Shown: positions 11,219 through 23,081 of the stretch, piece after piece
Layout of the letters: each line of letters begins with the position of its first letter
Position numbering within the stretch: position 1 is the stretch's first letter
Source of the DNA: Paulinella micropora
Taxonomy: Eukaryota > Cercozoa > Imbricatea > Euglyphida
Direction: 5' to 3'
Assembly (NCBI GenBank): GCA_009731375.1
Contig: BJOX01000009.1
Span: 303,691 to 343,163, forward strand
DNA length: 39,473 nt
Notes under the pieces: model-generated
Seen by the model: the letters and a program-made list of their open reading frames with translations, nothing else
What the model was told of the DNA's origin: nothing
The model's database searches: none
Program-made: the position numbers and the translations under genes

Positions 11219-12473
11219 ATCTGGAGTCGCTAATACAATAAACTAGTATGGAATTTTTTTTCTGTTGAAAAGAGACATCGAGAGAAAAATGAGAGAGGGG
11301 AATTTTTCTGATGCGCTTCCTGTGGATATATGCTTTTTCTTGAGATGTTTTGTGTCTAGGTGCGTGCAAACAAGTATGTGCAATGATTTTCTTGAGTTGT
11401 AGGGCTACTTCAATGATAATCTGTTTGTGAGTGGGGCTTGGGTTGCTGACAGACAGACGTTTTTGGGTCTGACAGCTTGCAGCTCAGGGTGCACGAATGT
11501 GGGTTTCATGTTGTGTGAGTGTCGGGCGTGGGTTTCTGGATACTGGGGCATGAGAGGGGGACTATGGGGGATGGTTTTGCAGAAAGAGCACGCAGTTTTC
11601 GGTCTGTTTAGAGATGCGACAAGGGTTGCTGCGACGCATTACTGTGAGAAAGGGACACTCCTTCTCACAAACCTTGGCAAATATGCCAGTGGGGAAACCA
11701 CTCGGATATATATAATTCCTGTTTGCTTGTTCGTGGGTTGATGTTTTACAACGTTTTTGATGGGTTTTGTGGGCTGGGAATTCATGTGGCACGGGGACTT
11801 GGAGGGAGGAGTTAAGGAAACTGACACAGGGAAAGACGGATTTTGGAAGGAAAAGGACATATGGGAGGAAAGGAGGGTTTGGGGCGAGGCAAACAGACAC
11901 GACGGAGGGTAATGAGAGGGAAACTTGCAGAGTTTGTCGAGAGGAAGGGTAGGCAAAGGACACGGCTTGGGGGAGAACATGTCGGTCGGAAGCAGGGGGT
12001 CAGGGGGAACGATTTTTCGGAATGGAGGAACAAGCACGCGGGTCCCCACCAAGGGAGTATGAAAGGGGGTCGGGATCTGCGAGGGGAACTTGAAAGGAAC
12101 GTGAAATTCACAGTTTAAAAGGGGTTTTGGACGGGGGTAAGTGGACGCCATCATGGCACAAAAAGAGGACAACAAAAGCAGCGGGTATAGCGGACAACCG
12201 GCGCTGAGGACACGCCAACTCACAGGGAGAATTTTTTTGGGCTCTTTGGGGGCCTTTCCAAGTGGTGAACTATTTGCCTGTTTTGGCCATATCACGAATT
12301 TCGACAGCCTAAGTGGAAGGAAAGCACAGACACAGGGTAGAGGTGCATAGAGGGATATTTGGGGAACTTGAAGGGACATGGAAATAGGGATTTTAGAACG
12401 GGCAGATTCGGGGGGGATTTGAAGTGGAATAGATGATGGGACCTTTTTGCCCTACTTTAGGTGTGAAACGCTT
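11219..12473 (+). other. Retrotransposon leader
   Basis: About 1.25 kb between the 5' LTR and the first plausible start codon (12474). Short G-rich frames occur on both strands without recognisable domains. The leader ends in a pyrimidine/AG string, CCCTACTTTAG (12450-12460), 14 bases before the ATG. It looks like a splice acceptor. Confidence 0.5.
11223..11240 (+). other. Candidate primer-binding site
   Basis: A TGG, as expected from a tRNA CCA end, occurs five bases after the 5' LTR, in TGGAGTCGCTAATAC. I cannot match it confidently to a specific tRNA, and it is not the common initiator-Met type site. Confidence 0.4.
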
Positions 12474-14405
12474 ATGGCTGCGAACGAACAAGACAAGGGG
12501 GGGAGGAGAGAAGAACGGAAGGTGGAGGATGGGGCAGAACCAATACGGGAGGCCAAAAATAGGGGTGTATCGGAGGAGGACATAAACGAAGATACACTAT
12601 GGGATGCGGGGGAGTGCAGGATTGATAGGGATGTGTATGGGGTTCGTGATCGGCTGAAGGATTTGGCGAAGACGGCGGAAAACCTCGCCACTCGGAAGCC
12701 GGGATCACGACAAGCGTTGGTCTGGTCCAAGAACCACACGCAACAGGTGGAGGTGTGGAAGGGGTTGTACGCTGAGGGAGAGGAAAGTGGCCAAGGTGAG
12801 ACGGAGGAGAGTGGTTAAAGGAGTGGAAGAAGATGAGGAAACGAATTATTGGGGAAAAGCATTTACCGACGAGGAGGGGGTCCCAGATGCGGAGATATTT
12901 GGAGCAGGGGAAATACAAGTTGCAAGAGATATATATGAAAAAGTGGTTGGGAGGTGGAAGAGTTACGAGAAGAAGAGGAAGGAAGTCGTGGCTTTGGAAG
13001 CGGGAGGGGAAGCAAGTGCGGAGAGATTGACGGAACTGAGGGCGGAGGTGGACAGTGAGTGGGAGTGTTTCGCAACTTTGGAAGACATGGCTCGCCAGCG
13101 GCGTAAAAGGTTTTTGAAGACCCAATTCGAGCAGGATATGTTGATACTCGACAGTTTGGGTTTTGAATTGGAAGAGGAGGCGGAGGTGGCAAGAGCTCGG
13201 AAGAGACAGAGGAGAAGATAAATGCATGAAGGGACATACGTGGGTACCTATTATGCTAGGTATGGAGAAGGGGAGTAAAGAAACGAAGGAGGCTTTGGAG
13301 GAAGAGGACGAAGAAGGTGGGGCGACAAGTGAGGAGACAGAGGAGAAGGAGGACTCTAGGGACGGGGACATGTTGTCGTTTTGGGTATCTAAGCGGGAAG
13401 AGGAATATCTTATAACACGGGAGCGGGTTCAGAACGAGGTTTCTAATACGGCTATGCATTTTCACGAGGCAAGGGATCTAAGACAGGCAGAGGAGGCCTA
13501 TATTAGGGCGATGGTAGAGTGAGAGGCGTATCTGAGGGACGAAGAACGGGCAATGATGGAAGAGGAGGATAGGAAGGAGGAGAGGAGAAGGAAGAGAAGG
13601 AGGAGGGATCGGCGGCAGACACAAAACATAGTACCTCCTGTCACTACTTTAGGACAGAGTACGGCATCGGATGAGCAAACGGGAAATAAGGATGGGGATA
13701 TCGGAGGAGGAAAAGACGTTGGGACAGATAGGGGGAGTGGAATATAAGATGGATGAGGAGGCTCAACGGTTTGTAGAGGAAATGGGATATAAGTGGGGTG
13801 AACGGGTGGGAGCGATTATGGGGACGGATCGGGTTCGGAAGGACGCGAGGTGGATGGCGATTAGAGCAATGTGGGAATTACAATATCGATTAGAGCAATG
13901 GAGGGTGTTTGCCATGACAGAGGAGGCGCAGTACCAATACAGTTTCATGGCTGTGTTGACCAAAGTACAGGGAAAATGGACGGCGGAGAGGATTCATGCG
14001 GCATGGGCATGTGCAAAGGGAAAGGTGGAACACGCGAAGAAGTGGGTGAAGGTGTTGAAGGACCGGGGGGAGGACAGCTGGAGGATGTTTGTGGGACCGC
14101 TACGGATCAGGAGTATCATAGAAAGGGTGGAGAAAACCACACCGGACAAGGATTGGGACAGTCACGAAAAACGGGCATGGATTAAGACTTTAGAAAAAGA
14201 GCGGGAGCAACAGAGACGGGAGGAGAAGGAACGGAATAACGCAATGAACGACCAGGATGAGGCGTCTGACAGGGAGATAGAGGGGACGGAGGAACCAAGG
14301 AATGAGGAGTGGATCGGGAGACTGGAGACGGGGGAGGCATCTGAAAGGGAGGTAGAGAAGACGGAAGGGGTATCGAGGAAGGAAGAGGGGATCGAGAAGC
14401 TGTAG
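12474..14405 (+). pseudogene. Retrotransposon ORF A: charged, coiled-coil-like protein, broken
   Basis: The coding signal runs continuously but changes frame: frame of 12474 to about 12818, next frame to 13221, next to 13747, then 13671-14405. An in-frame TGA at 13520 lies inside the third block. The product is extremely rich in E, K and R (for example EERRRKRRRRDRR), with helical stretches and conserved-looking Trp-containing segments around 13790-14160. I recognise no domain. Its position upstream of the gag-like ORF, in the same purine-rich strand, makes it part of the retrotransposon. It may be an extra 5' ORF or the N-terminal part of a long gag. Confidence 0.55.
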
Positions 14406-14724
14406 ACGGGAGCGGAAGTAGTGGAGTGGATGCAAGGCCTCTCTAGGGAGATGTGGGACGAATGTATGCGGGAAGAGATATAGAGCAGCGGAGGGGAAGG
14501 AAAAAGGGACAGAGCGTAAATACAGATAAGGTTGGCCTTACAGAAAACAAAACAAAAAAGGAAAACAAACGGGGATATAACGGTGGAACAATACAGGAAC
14601 GGGAGACACGGACTTGGGGACCAGGGGAGGATGTAAAGTGAGCAGATGTAATAATGCCACGGGAACATGTATATATGAGGATCACGGTTTCAATCATAAT
14701 ATATTTTATACTTTAGAATTCGAG

Positions 14725-16860
14725 ATGGAGGCACAACCTGGGGCACCGGAGTTCAGAGACGACGAGGACGTGGGATGGACAGGACCGACCATTCGCGCGA
14801 TACCGTTTACACCAGCGAGCCGACGGGAGGACCCAATGCGGTACACGGAGGCTAAGGCGGAGGCACTGCCGGCGGCATCAGATCCGACGTATGCGAGGAA
14901 CCCACCAACTATGTCACAATTCTTCCACGAACTGATGCAACGTACACCGGAGATGGCACCGGAGATATACAGGCAGTTGTCGACGAAAAACTACAAGGTG
15001 TGGACAAAAAGGGAGGATGAAGGGGGCATATACAGTGAGGTGGACCAGGCCGACGTGGACGTGGCACAAGGAAAACCTACATACGGGCCGGGGATGATGA
15101 TGGTGGACCTGATCCATTTGGCGGAAGCGCTGTACGTAGGGGTTGGGTTTTACCGGGACAAAGTGAGTAGAACGAAGCTGCCCAATGTCGTGATGAATCG
15201 GATGTTGGAGGAAGGGGTATATATGTCACACGGGGACATCAAGACGTTGTGTATGGCAGCGGGAGCGCAGAGACGGGAGTTACAACAAGCGGCTGCAAAG
15301 ATGGCGGTACGAGATGGGACGCGGCGTTCTCCAGGAACCCGGGGGAAGAACTGGCGGATTTGATACAAAATTACCATACGGGTTGGGCACGGAGCATTAG
15401 GGGGTTAGCGGGAAAGGCGTATGACGCCATGCGGGAATATATGGCGGGGCCGACTGACGTGGGGGCAAGAATGGAGAAGAGGGATTCATCACTGTACAAG
15501 TTGTTGGAAGAGGTGGCGGCGTTGAACGATGCGGCGACGGATGCGGAAAAGGAGGCAAAACGGAAGGAACTGCGGCAATAGGTTTTTGGTTTGTCCATAT
15601 TGAACGGATGTGTGCGGGGTTGGTATACGTGGATCAGGATTCGGATGGCGGCGACGGAAGCGGAAGCGACAGCAGCGTCCCCGCAAAAGCGGAAGAAGAA
15701 GAAGGGAGGCATTCGGAGCGAGCGGCGAGCTCGGATTCAGAGGAATCGGAATAATCCAGGGAAGGGGAAAAAGGGGAAAAGCGGTGACGTGGCACAAGCA
15801 AGTCAAAGATTGACGGAAAGGAACAACGGGAAAGGATCCTTGGACAGCTCCGTAAGACACAGTTGCTGCAGGAACACGGGGATAGGCCGATTGTTGCGAG
15901 CAAGCAACACGAGTATGAATACATGAACAAAGTACGTAAGTTCATCGTGGCTTTGCGGAGTGAGGCGAAAGCGGCACTGTGTGGGGACGCGGCGGACCAA
16001 GTGTGCTACCTGTTGGGCAACATGGGAGGATCGGTTCAAAAAGAAGTTCGGGGAACGGGGGGCGAATAACAAGAAAGTGGTGGTCGATGTCGCTCATTTT
16101 GTTCGCCGACGTGTACCAGTTTAACCAACGTTTGGACAGGGGGGACGAGATAGAGGCGCTGAAGGATGCGGCACAGGCTCTGGTTACGAAGCGGATGGCA
16201 TTACGGGACATCTTTGCTAGTATCGCGGGGCTCAGTCTGTTGCACGAGAAGAAAGAGATATACCCGATGGTTCTGGCGGGGATATGGAGATGAAAGCGGT
16301 GGTTCCGGAGATCGCGGCACAGGTGATAGCGTTGGCGGATATTACAGCGAAGGGCAAGGCCCGATGGCAGGGGTTGAACACCACCTACAATCCGGTCAGC
16401 TGGGTACTACATGAGGAAGACCTGGCGTTGATCGATCGTGTGATCACATCGCCAGCGGTGACCGCGAAGTGGCCACAGGCAAGGTTTAACTATGGAGGCA
16501 GCGGAAACTTTCGGGGGGGTGGACGACCAGGACAGTTCACGCAAGGGGGAGGGGATCGGGCGCCAAGGCATGACGGGGGGTATAGACCACGGGGCTCGAG
16601 GTATGGAGATGGAGGATACCAGGAGCGACGACAGGAGCGGAGTGTTCCATGCAGATCGGGCGCCTCGAGGAGGGAAAAGGTGAAGTTCGACGCGGAGTTC
16701 CAGGGCTCTACCAAACACGGAATCAAAGGGGCAGCCACGGTACCCACCGGACTCGGAGTTGATCGAAGGTTTCCCGACGTATACCAGAAGGGCACTCAGG
16801 TCCAGGAATTGGGACAAGGATTCATGTTACACGGCTATCGCTATCCACTGGTTGGGAATT
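14725..16860 (+). pseudogene. Retrotransposon ORF B: gag-like, with RGG-rich tail, broken
   Basis: The start is the ATG at 14725, nine bases after the acceptor-like string TACTTTAG. The first frame runs to about 15360 and a second to 15581. An acidic DGGDGSGSD-type linker follows, then capsid-like helical segments (15830-16290) containing EYEYMNKVRKFIVALRSEAK and DEIEALKDAAQALVTKR. The block 16284-16680 ends in Gly/Arg-rich boxes (GNFRGGGRPGQF, GYRPRGSRYGDGGY) that would serve as an RNA-binding nucleocapsid in place of CCHC knuckles. At least four frame changes break it. The gag assignment rests on position, organisation and the RGG tail, not on a recognised capsid signature. Confidence 0.55.
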
Positions 16861-17736
16861 AACGGGAACTGCCAGGTGAGCCACGGGATGAATATGTGGC
16901 ACGACAACTTGGATACTTGCAGGCAGCAACACAGAGACGAGGCATACTGGGAGTTGAAAGAGGTGGTACGGCAGATGTGGCAGCTAGGAGGGTTGGAGGA
17001 CATGTCCCCCCCGGAGGAACTCCCGGCACTGAAGGAGTTCAACGAGGCCAACATCAAGGCGAAGGGATGGACACGGAAGGATAGAGGTTACTACCACCGG
17101 GCAGCCAACATGCGACCCAAAAACACGGAGGGGGAACGACGGGAGGAAATGCGGGACGGGTATCGGAGGAACGACAACAACCACGGGAGAGGGCCGCGGG
17201 GTGGATATCGCGATGAGTATCGGAGAGGAGGATTTCGAGGAAGTCGGGGTAATTATGCGGCGACGTCTAGACCGGGGATGGACAAACAGGTACAACCCTT
17301 GATATATGGGAAGCGGGGTGTTGGGACAGACACAGCGGGTACAAGCGGAACACCACACTCTCATTTGCCATATGTGCATCCGGATCGACAGGGGTTGATT
17401 GCAGGGGCTGGAGCGGGAACGCAGGAGCGACAGGGACAGCCGGAGGGCGCGGGATTCATCGCGGGTACGGAACAAACAATAGAGGAGATGGAACGGGAAC
17501 GTGACCGCACTCATGGTATATATGAACAGGAGCGACCTCCGCGGCAAGAGGAAGCGCGTCCGCGCAGGTCTAACAGCGACGATGACGTAAAGATCGTGGG
17601 GGTTTCCACGGCAGGTGAGTCAGGAAAGAGTGAGGGGGAGATCACGAACGGGAATGGGGGTTTGACGTATGACAGGGGAACGGAGGGCGAGGCGACGACG
17701 GCGACAGGGCGACGGATCGGGATACGGGAGCCCTGA
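16759..17736 (+). pseudogene. Retrotransposon ORF C: second RGG-rich segment
   Basis: This 325-codon open frame overlaps the end of ORF B in another frame. Early on it has a Cys/His string (NCQVSHG, MWHDNLDTC, QQH) that could bind zinc. RGG/RG boxes follow (GPRGGYRDEYRRGGFRGSRG, about 17191-17260), then an acidic, disordered tail with SDDDVKIVGVS. It probably continues the gag polyprotein after a frameshift rather than being a separate gene. A second RG-rich tail suggests either duplication or a split nucleocapsid. Confidence 0.5.
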
Positions 17737-17839
17737 AAGGGACGAGATGGGGAGGAGCTTGAAGACACGGGAATATGTGGATCTGACATAGGCAAAAAGA
17801 GGGGGCGGGAAGAGGAGATAGACGAGAGACAGGGAGAAC

Positions 17840-18600
17840 GACATGCAAAACAGCAGAAGGCAGAGGAGCGAGCATGTAGCGGATCGGGGGTACAAGGAAA
17901 AGGGTATAAAGAGGGCGAGAAGTGCGAGGGTGAGAACAAGGAGAGAGCGAGATTGGAGGGGGAGCGGGAGAGAAGTGAGGGAGAGAGGGTGGCAGAGGAA
18001 AAGAAGCGAGAAGAAAGTGAGAGAGAAAGGACACGGGAGCGAGAACGACAATTGCTGGAGACACACTGGAAGGTGAGTCAGATGCATGAGGCGATGCGAG
18101 TGACGCCGTCGGTTAGTCAAATTGAAAGATCAAATCTCCCACTGGCATATACTCGGGTCAAGTTGAGGAGCTTGGGCGGGGAGGTAGTCATCGGCAACGA
18201 TATCATGGCGGCCATCAGCGTCATCGGCAAACACTTCTTGGATAAGCACGGACAACAACCATGGTTCCAGGAGCGGTTTCGGGCGACACGGGGTTGGGTG
18301 AAGGGGGTGTCGGGTACAACGGCGATGACAGGCACGATACTGCTGGCGTTCGTCTGGAAGGGGGGAATACCTATACACACAGGTTCTGGGTCGTCCCGGC
18401 ATACACAGGGGGACTCCTGTGGAGCTTTGACGCGCTGAAGCGTATGCACACTCACATCGACTGTCACAGAGAAGAGGTACGGTATGGACGGGGGGAAAAC
18501 GCTCCGGTATATCGAGTGGTGGAATACGACTCAGAAGAGGGACAAGGAGACATACCGGAGCATGGGTGGCGAACGATTTCAGGGCGGCACGGATAGAGAT
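17840..18600 (+). pseudogene. Retropepsin-like protease region
   Basis: A charged E/R-rich linker (17840-18050) leads into LRSLGGEVVIGNDIMAAISVIGKHF (part), followed by VKGVSGTTAMTG and, after a frame change near 18370, FWVVP and LLWSFDALKRMH. The layout resembles a retrotransposon aspartic protease: an Asp-loop followed by A.ISVI, then a central G.SG, then a G-F-D-x-L segment. Where the family has D-S/T-G, this copy reads D-I-M (about 18199-18207), so the Asp remains but the active-site triplet is altered. Its position between gag and RT fits. Confidence 0.5.
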
Positions 18601-18641
18601 TGAGAAGGGAGAGATGAATAAGGCAGCGGAACAGGAGGTTA

Positions 18642-19592
18642 TTGCAATTGGAGAACACGAGGAGGAGGAAGAGGAGCGAGTCGGAAGATGAGTGGACGAG
18701 GGCAAGGATCGCTCTGGTTGACACGAGGTTGGAGTATTTCCGGAAACAGAGGGAGGAGGCCTCGGACGGTTTTCCGAAGCACGGACGAGATTTGGGATAC
18801 CAACATAAGGAAATGGATACACGGGTGTTGCCTATGGCACAATATGTAGTATGCAATACGGGCAAACCTAGCCAGGCCAAGGTGGAGATTTTGAACTTCC
18901 TGCAGGAGCGGTGGGGAAGCCAACCCATGGTAGCGGATTCGGTGTCCCAGATCAAGAAGACATTGAAAAATCTGCTTTCACACGGGGATTTCACGATTAT
19001 GTTTCCGGTAGGAAGGAGAACGGAGATGTGGTGGTATGATGTGGAAGATTTTCTAATCGCGGACCCGATACCGATCCCGAGTCGCACACAGAAGTTGATA
19101 GTGGCATGTAGACTTGGCTCGAGGAAGATAGCCAGGCGGTACAGGGAGGAACTTCTGAATCGGGATCTGGCTTCCATTCGGGATGAGGCATTTACGCACA
19201 TATCCGGGGTATATCACAGGACACACGCCATTCAGTATGCTATGATGATGGACCAACTGGCAAGATTCGCGGATCAAGAGCGGAAGACTCCAACCTTATA
19301 TCGGTCGAGGGAGGGTCTAGACGGGGATGGAACAGAGGTAGCGGTGGATGACATACAGGGGCAAGCGACAGAGGAGCAGATCAAGGAGGAGACGGATAAG
19401 GCGAGACAGGCGTTACAGGAACAGTCGGAGACATGGGAGGGAACTTCGGAGGAGAAGGTTGCGGCTATGGGGGTTATGGAAGACAACATCCAAGCTTTCG
19501 GTCCTTTGGAGGGGGGATCGGTGACAAGCCACGTGGCGGTTTTCAAACGAGAGATGGGGCAAGAGGTACCGGGGATAAGACGTCGCGGTTAA
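18642..19592 (+). pseudogene. Pol region between protease and RT, unassigned domain
   Basis: An open frame of 316 codons with good amino-acid composition. It includes segments such as FLQERWGSQPMVADSVSQIKK, FTIMFPVGRRTEMWWYDVEDF and YHRTHAIQYAMMMDQLARFA. I do not recognise the domain. Its end overlaps the RT frame, and a frameshift near 19500-19600 separates the two. It lies where gypsy elements normally have only a short linker, so it may be an element-specific addition. Confidence 0.5.
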
Positions 19593-19594
19593 GC

Positions 19595-20434
19595 CATCAT
19601 GAGGATCGGATTGCGAGGGAGATGACGGCGGAACTTTTGGAAAAGGGATTGATCGAGGCGCGGCTATCGGAGTATGCGTCTCCGGTACGCATGGCGCCGA
19701 AACCAGACGGAACGTTGCGGATGTGTATCAACTATTGGAGGATAAACGAAATCATCAAGAAGATAGAGACGCCGGTGCCGGACGTGAGGAGGGGAATAGA
19801 GGTGCTGCAGAAAGCGAAGATATGCTCGACGTTGGATTTGAAGAGCGGATTCTGGCAGATTCCATTAGCGGAGGAAAGCCGCTACCTAACGGCATTCATG
19901 GTGGGGATGACAACCTACGTGTGGAAGGTTCTGCCGATGGGGTTGAAGGTGGCACCGGGCATATTTCAGCAGGCGATGACAAAGATGTTGGGTGCGAATT
20001 TCCGAGACGCGGAATTTGCGGAGAAGTACGGGGATACGACGGGATACGCCTTCGCGTATTTGGATGATATGGTCATTTTCTCGAATTCGGTAGAGGAACA
20101 CATGCAACATTTGCGGGACATCATGATCAGGATCAAGGCGCTCGGATTCCGGTTAAATGCTAAGAAGTGCCACTTCTTACGGAAGCGGATACAGTATCTG
20201 GGGTACGACATCGAGAACGGGACGTGTTCGATTGCGAGGAAGAAGCGAGAGGCGCTTGCGGCTATGCCTCTTCCTGCGACGAGATCCGATTTACACTCCT
20301 TTGTGTCCTTGGCACAATACTATAGCGAATTCATACCGGGATTCGCAAAAATCGCGGAACCAATACGGCTGTTCATGAAAGAGGGCAAGTGCGGTGCGGA
20401 GTACGTGGCCACCAGCGGTTCACAAGGCGGTTGA
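19595..20434 (+). pseudogene. Ty3/gypsy reverse transcriptase
   Basis: RT copies the element RNA into DNA. The frame shows the expected series: LLEKGLIEARLSEYASPV, then KPDGTLRMCINYWRIN, then LDLKSGFWQIPL with its catalytic Asp at 19835-19837, then LPMGLKVAPGIFQQAM, then FAYLDDMVIFS with the YLDD aspartates at 20063-20068, then LGFRLNAKKCHFL and LGYDI. The thumb/connection continues to SLAQYYSEFIPGFAKIAEPI. All core RT motifs are intact. The frame is lost near 20395, just before RNase H, and it lacks an in-frame junction with the region upstream. Confidence 0.93.
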
Positions 20435-20880
20435 AACACTAAGGACGCATATCCTGATGGACCCATGGAGCGAAGGGGGTACGGTTTTACAGCTTCCCAA
20501 TTTCAACAAGAGTTTCATACTCGACACGGATGCGTCGGCATATGCAATAGGAGGGGTTCTGCAACAGAGGGATGGCGAGGGGCGTTTGAGGCCGGTGATG
20601 TTTCTGAGCCGGCGAATGACGCGGGCAGAACAACAATACTGCACGCGGCAGAGAGAGGCATTGGCCATAGTCTGGGGTTTCAAGAAACTGCGTGACTATC
20701 TGTGGGGTGCAAAGGGGACGACGATGCGGTCGGATCACAACAATCTACAGTGGTTGATGTCGCAGGATCACACGGGCAGGTTGGCAAGATGGCAGTTCGA
20801 GCTATCCGAATATGACTTCACGATTGAATTCATATCGGGTAAGGAGAACTATCGTGCGGACTACCAGTCAAGGGCTGGGG
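20396..20880 (+). pseudogene. RNase H domain of pol
   Basis: RNase H removes the RNA strand after reverse transcription. The sequence shows FILDTDASAYAIGGVLQQ (Asp at 20523-20525), FLSRRMTRAEQQYCTRQREALAIVWG with the family Glu, the SDHNNLQWL motif, then ARWQFELSEYDFTIEFISGKEN and ADYQSR. In this family the last is usually ADALSR, so the copy is slightly diverged. It lies one frame off RT, so a frameshift near 20395 splits them. Confidence 0.88.
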
Positions 20881-21720
20881 GTGCGCCGGAGGACGACAAC
20901 GCGAAGGAAAAGAAGGAGGAGGCGGTGGCGGACGGCAAGGATACACGGGCGGAGAAGAAGAGTGGCATGAACCTGACGCGGTTTCATTTCAAGACGGCCG
21001 CAGCGGTTTTAACGGTCTTGGGAAAAATGGATTTGGAAGAGGAGCAGAGGGCAAATTTCGACGACTGGAAACTCATCAACGGTAATATTGGATTATGTGA
21101 CGGAGGTAGCGGAAATGCATAGGAATAGGAAGGAGGCGCAGAGGGAGGATGTGCGGTTTTACGAAGCGGCTCACGAACGATCGGTGGATCGTTGTGAAGA
21201 GCACGGATTGGAAGATGCGCGAAAGGGATATGAGGAAGAAATGTGGAAGGAGGCGGTACAAGGGGAGTTGACGGAGGACGAGGTAGGGGATTTGAAACCT
21301 TTCCCGTGGCGAACCATGCCCATGGTGGGGAACATTGTGATTCCGACGAAGGCGGAAGCGGAAGCGGGTCAAACGGAGGCGAAGCCGGAACTCATGTTGC
21401 GGGACACGCACCCAAGCCGGGTATCCTTGGAGCTGGAAAACAAGACGGAGATCAAGTTTGCGTCGGTGGACATGTTCCGCAAGCTCACGAGAGACAGGGA
21501 GGAGTGGAAGAGGTTTATCGCACACCAGGAGAACCCGACGGGGATTTCGGCGGATGGGGATATAAAGTGGGGGAAGGAGAAATACACTTACTCGGACGGG
21601 CTAATCTGGTATTTCGGGAGCGGGGCCAAGAACAAGGACGATCCGGAACGGTGGGTGGTATGGGTGCCGGCAGAGTTACGGTACGCGATTCTGATAGGGG
21701 CCCTTTACAGAGTCACCCGG
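20881..21720 (+). pseudogene. Pol linker between RNase H and integrase
   Basis: The RNase H frame continues to 21122 as a charged segment. An overlapping frame, 21088-21735, follows, with helical, charged sequence ending in a conserved-looking DGLIWYFGSG..ERWVVWVPAELRYAIL segment. That resembles the strand (gly..l..r..vP..lr..il) that precedes the integrase zinc domain. About 280 residues between RNase H and the zinc domain is long for gypsy elements. No separate enzyme domain is visible. Confidence 0.55.
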
Positions 21721-22818
21721 GGTTGGATAGGATGAGGTGGTCTATGACTCGATGGTTCTATTGGGATACGATGGATAAGGATATCAAGAGTTTCATCTCG
21801 GGATCGGCGGGCCATGCCAGAGGGCGAAGATGGTCTACGACGCGAGCAAGGGACTACTGGGGCAGTATGACATAACACGGGATATATTTGATACGAGATT
21901 ACGTCGAGCCTTTACGGAAGCGGGGGAGGGTCGATACAAGTATATCCTCACGATTATCGATCGGGCCTCTAACTACGTGATTGCAGTTCCCACGGCTGAC
22001 GACACCAAGGAGACGACGGCTAAAGCACTGATTGATAACGTATTCAGCCGGATCGGGGTACCCAGGAAGATCATATCGGACAGAGGAAGCTCCTTTATCA
22101 ATTGGGTGTCGAACGAGCTCAGTGCATACTACGGGTTTAGATGGGATTATGTTACGGCATACAACCCTATGGCCAACGGGAAGATAGAGAGGATGCATCG
22201 TACGCTGAAGGCGTCCTTAAAGATCTTTTGTCAGAACGGGCAAACCAAATGGCCAGAGGCATTGCAAGCGTTTACCTTTGCGGTGAACAATCTGGGTTCT
22301 TCGTCTTTGGGGGGCAGGGCTAGACTGTGCCCACACCAGTTGGTGTTTGGCAAGGTCTTAACTACTCCACAGGACGTCATGCAACACAAGGCATTGTATC
22401 AGCCGTTGGAGCTGATGGCAGTGAGATTACGGGCCCTAGCAGAAGCGGACAAATTGTGACTAAGCATCGGGAGGCGGCAAGGCGGACGGAGGATGAGAAG
22501 GGCCAACAGAAATATAAACACGTGGAATTCCGGGAGGGGGATACAGTGCTGCTATACTGCCCAAACGTTCCAGTGGGGGTCTCAACGAAGCTCTATGAGA
22601 AATGTCAGGGTCCGTATCAGATTATGAAACAAACCGCGGCCTATAATTATAAGATCAGACACCAGCGGACGAAAAAGGAACAGATAGTCCACGTTCGGCG
22701 ATTGGTCAAGTTCTCGCCTTACTTGTTGGTTTACGAAACGGAGCAGGATCCTCTTCCTGATACGAAGGGCCGCCCCATGTCCGGTCGTAGGGAAACAAAA
22801 TTTTGCGTAAATTGTTAA
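21705..22818 (+). pseudogene. Integrase: zinc domain, DD35E core and GPY/F-like C-terminus
   Basis: The zinc domain reads SHPGLDRMRWSMTRWFYWDTM in one frame. A small indel near 21808 shifts to CQRAKMV in another, so one Cys of the HHCC set is lost. The core has Asp at 21881-21883 (TRDIFDT), Asp at 22079-22081 (ISDRGSSF) and Glu at 22187-22189 (NGKIERMHRTLKA). The spacing is D-x65-D-x35-E, typical of gypsy integrases. The core frame ends at 22459. The C-terminal piece (22440-22818, another frame) includes KCQGPYQIMK, a GPY/F-like motif, and HVRRLVKF. The DNA transposon interrupts the reading just after 22780. Confidence 0.9.
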
Positions 22819-23081
22819 AATGTCAGTATTATTCGTAAAAACATTATTTTAATGCTAAAAAATCATTTTTACTGCAAAAGTCTGCAAAAAAAACTTTAAT
22901 ACCTATTGCGTCTGACTCTCAGCCCGACGTACCGACACTACAGTCAAACAGCTAGTCATACGCGCTAATTCATTGTATACGATATGTTACAAAACGCTTT
23001 CCTGCAACTAAAACATATAATAAACAAACATAAACAAAACCTGCATCAATGACAAATTATTTTCCTGATTTATCTCACCTC

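Noticed and set aside
11562-12379. Minus-strand frames rich in Pro, Ser and Leu opposite the retrotransposon
   Set aside because: They mirror the purine-rich coding strand, which lacks complementary stop codons; they show no domain.
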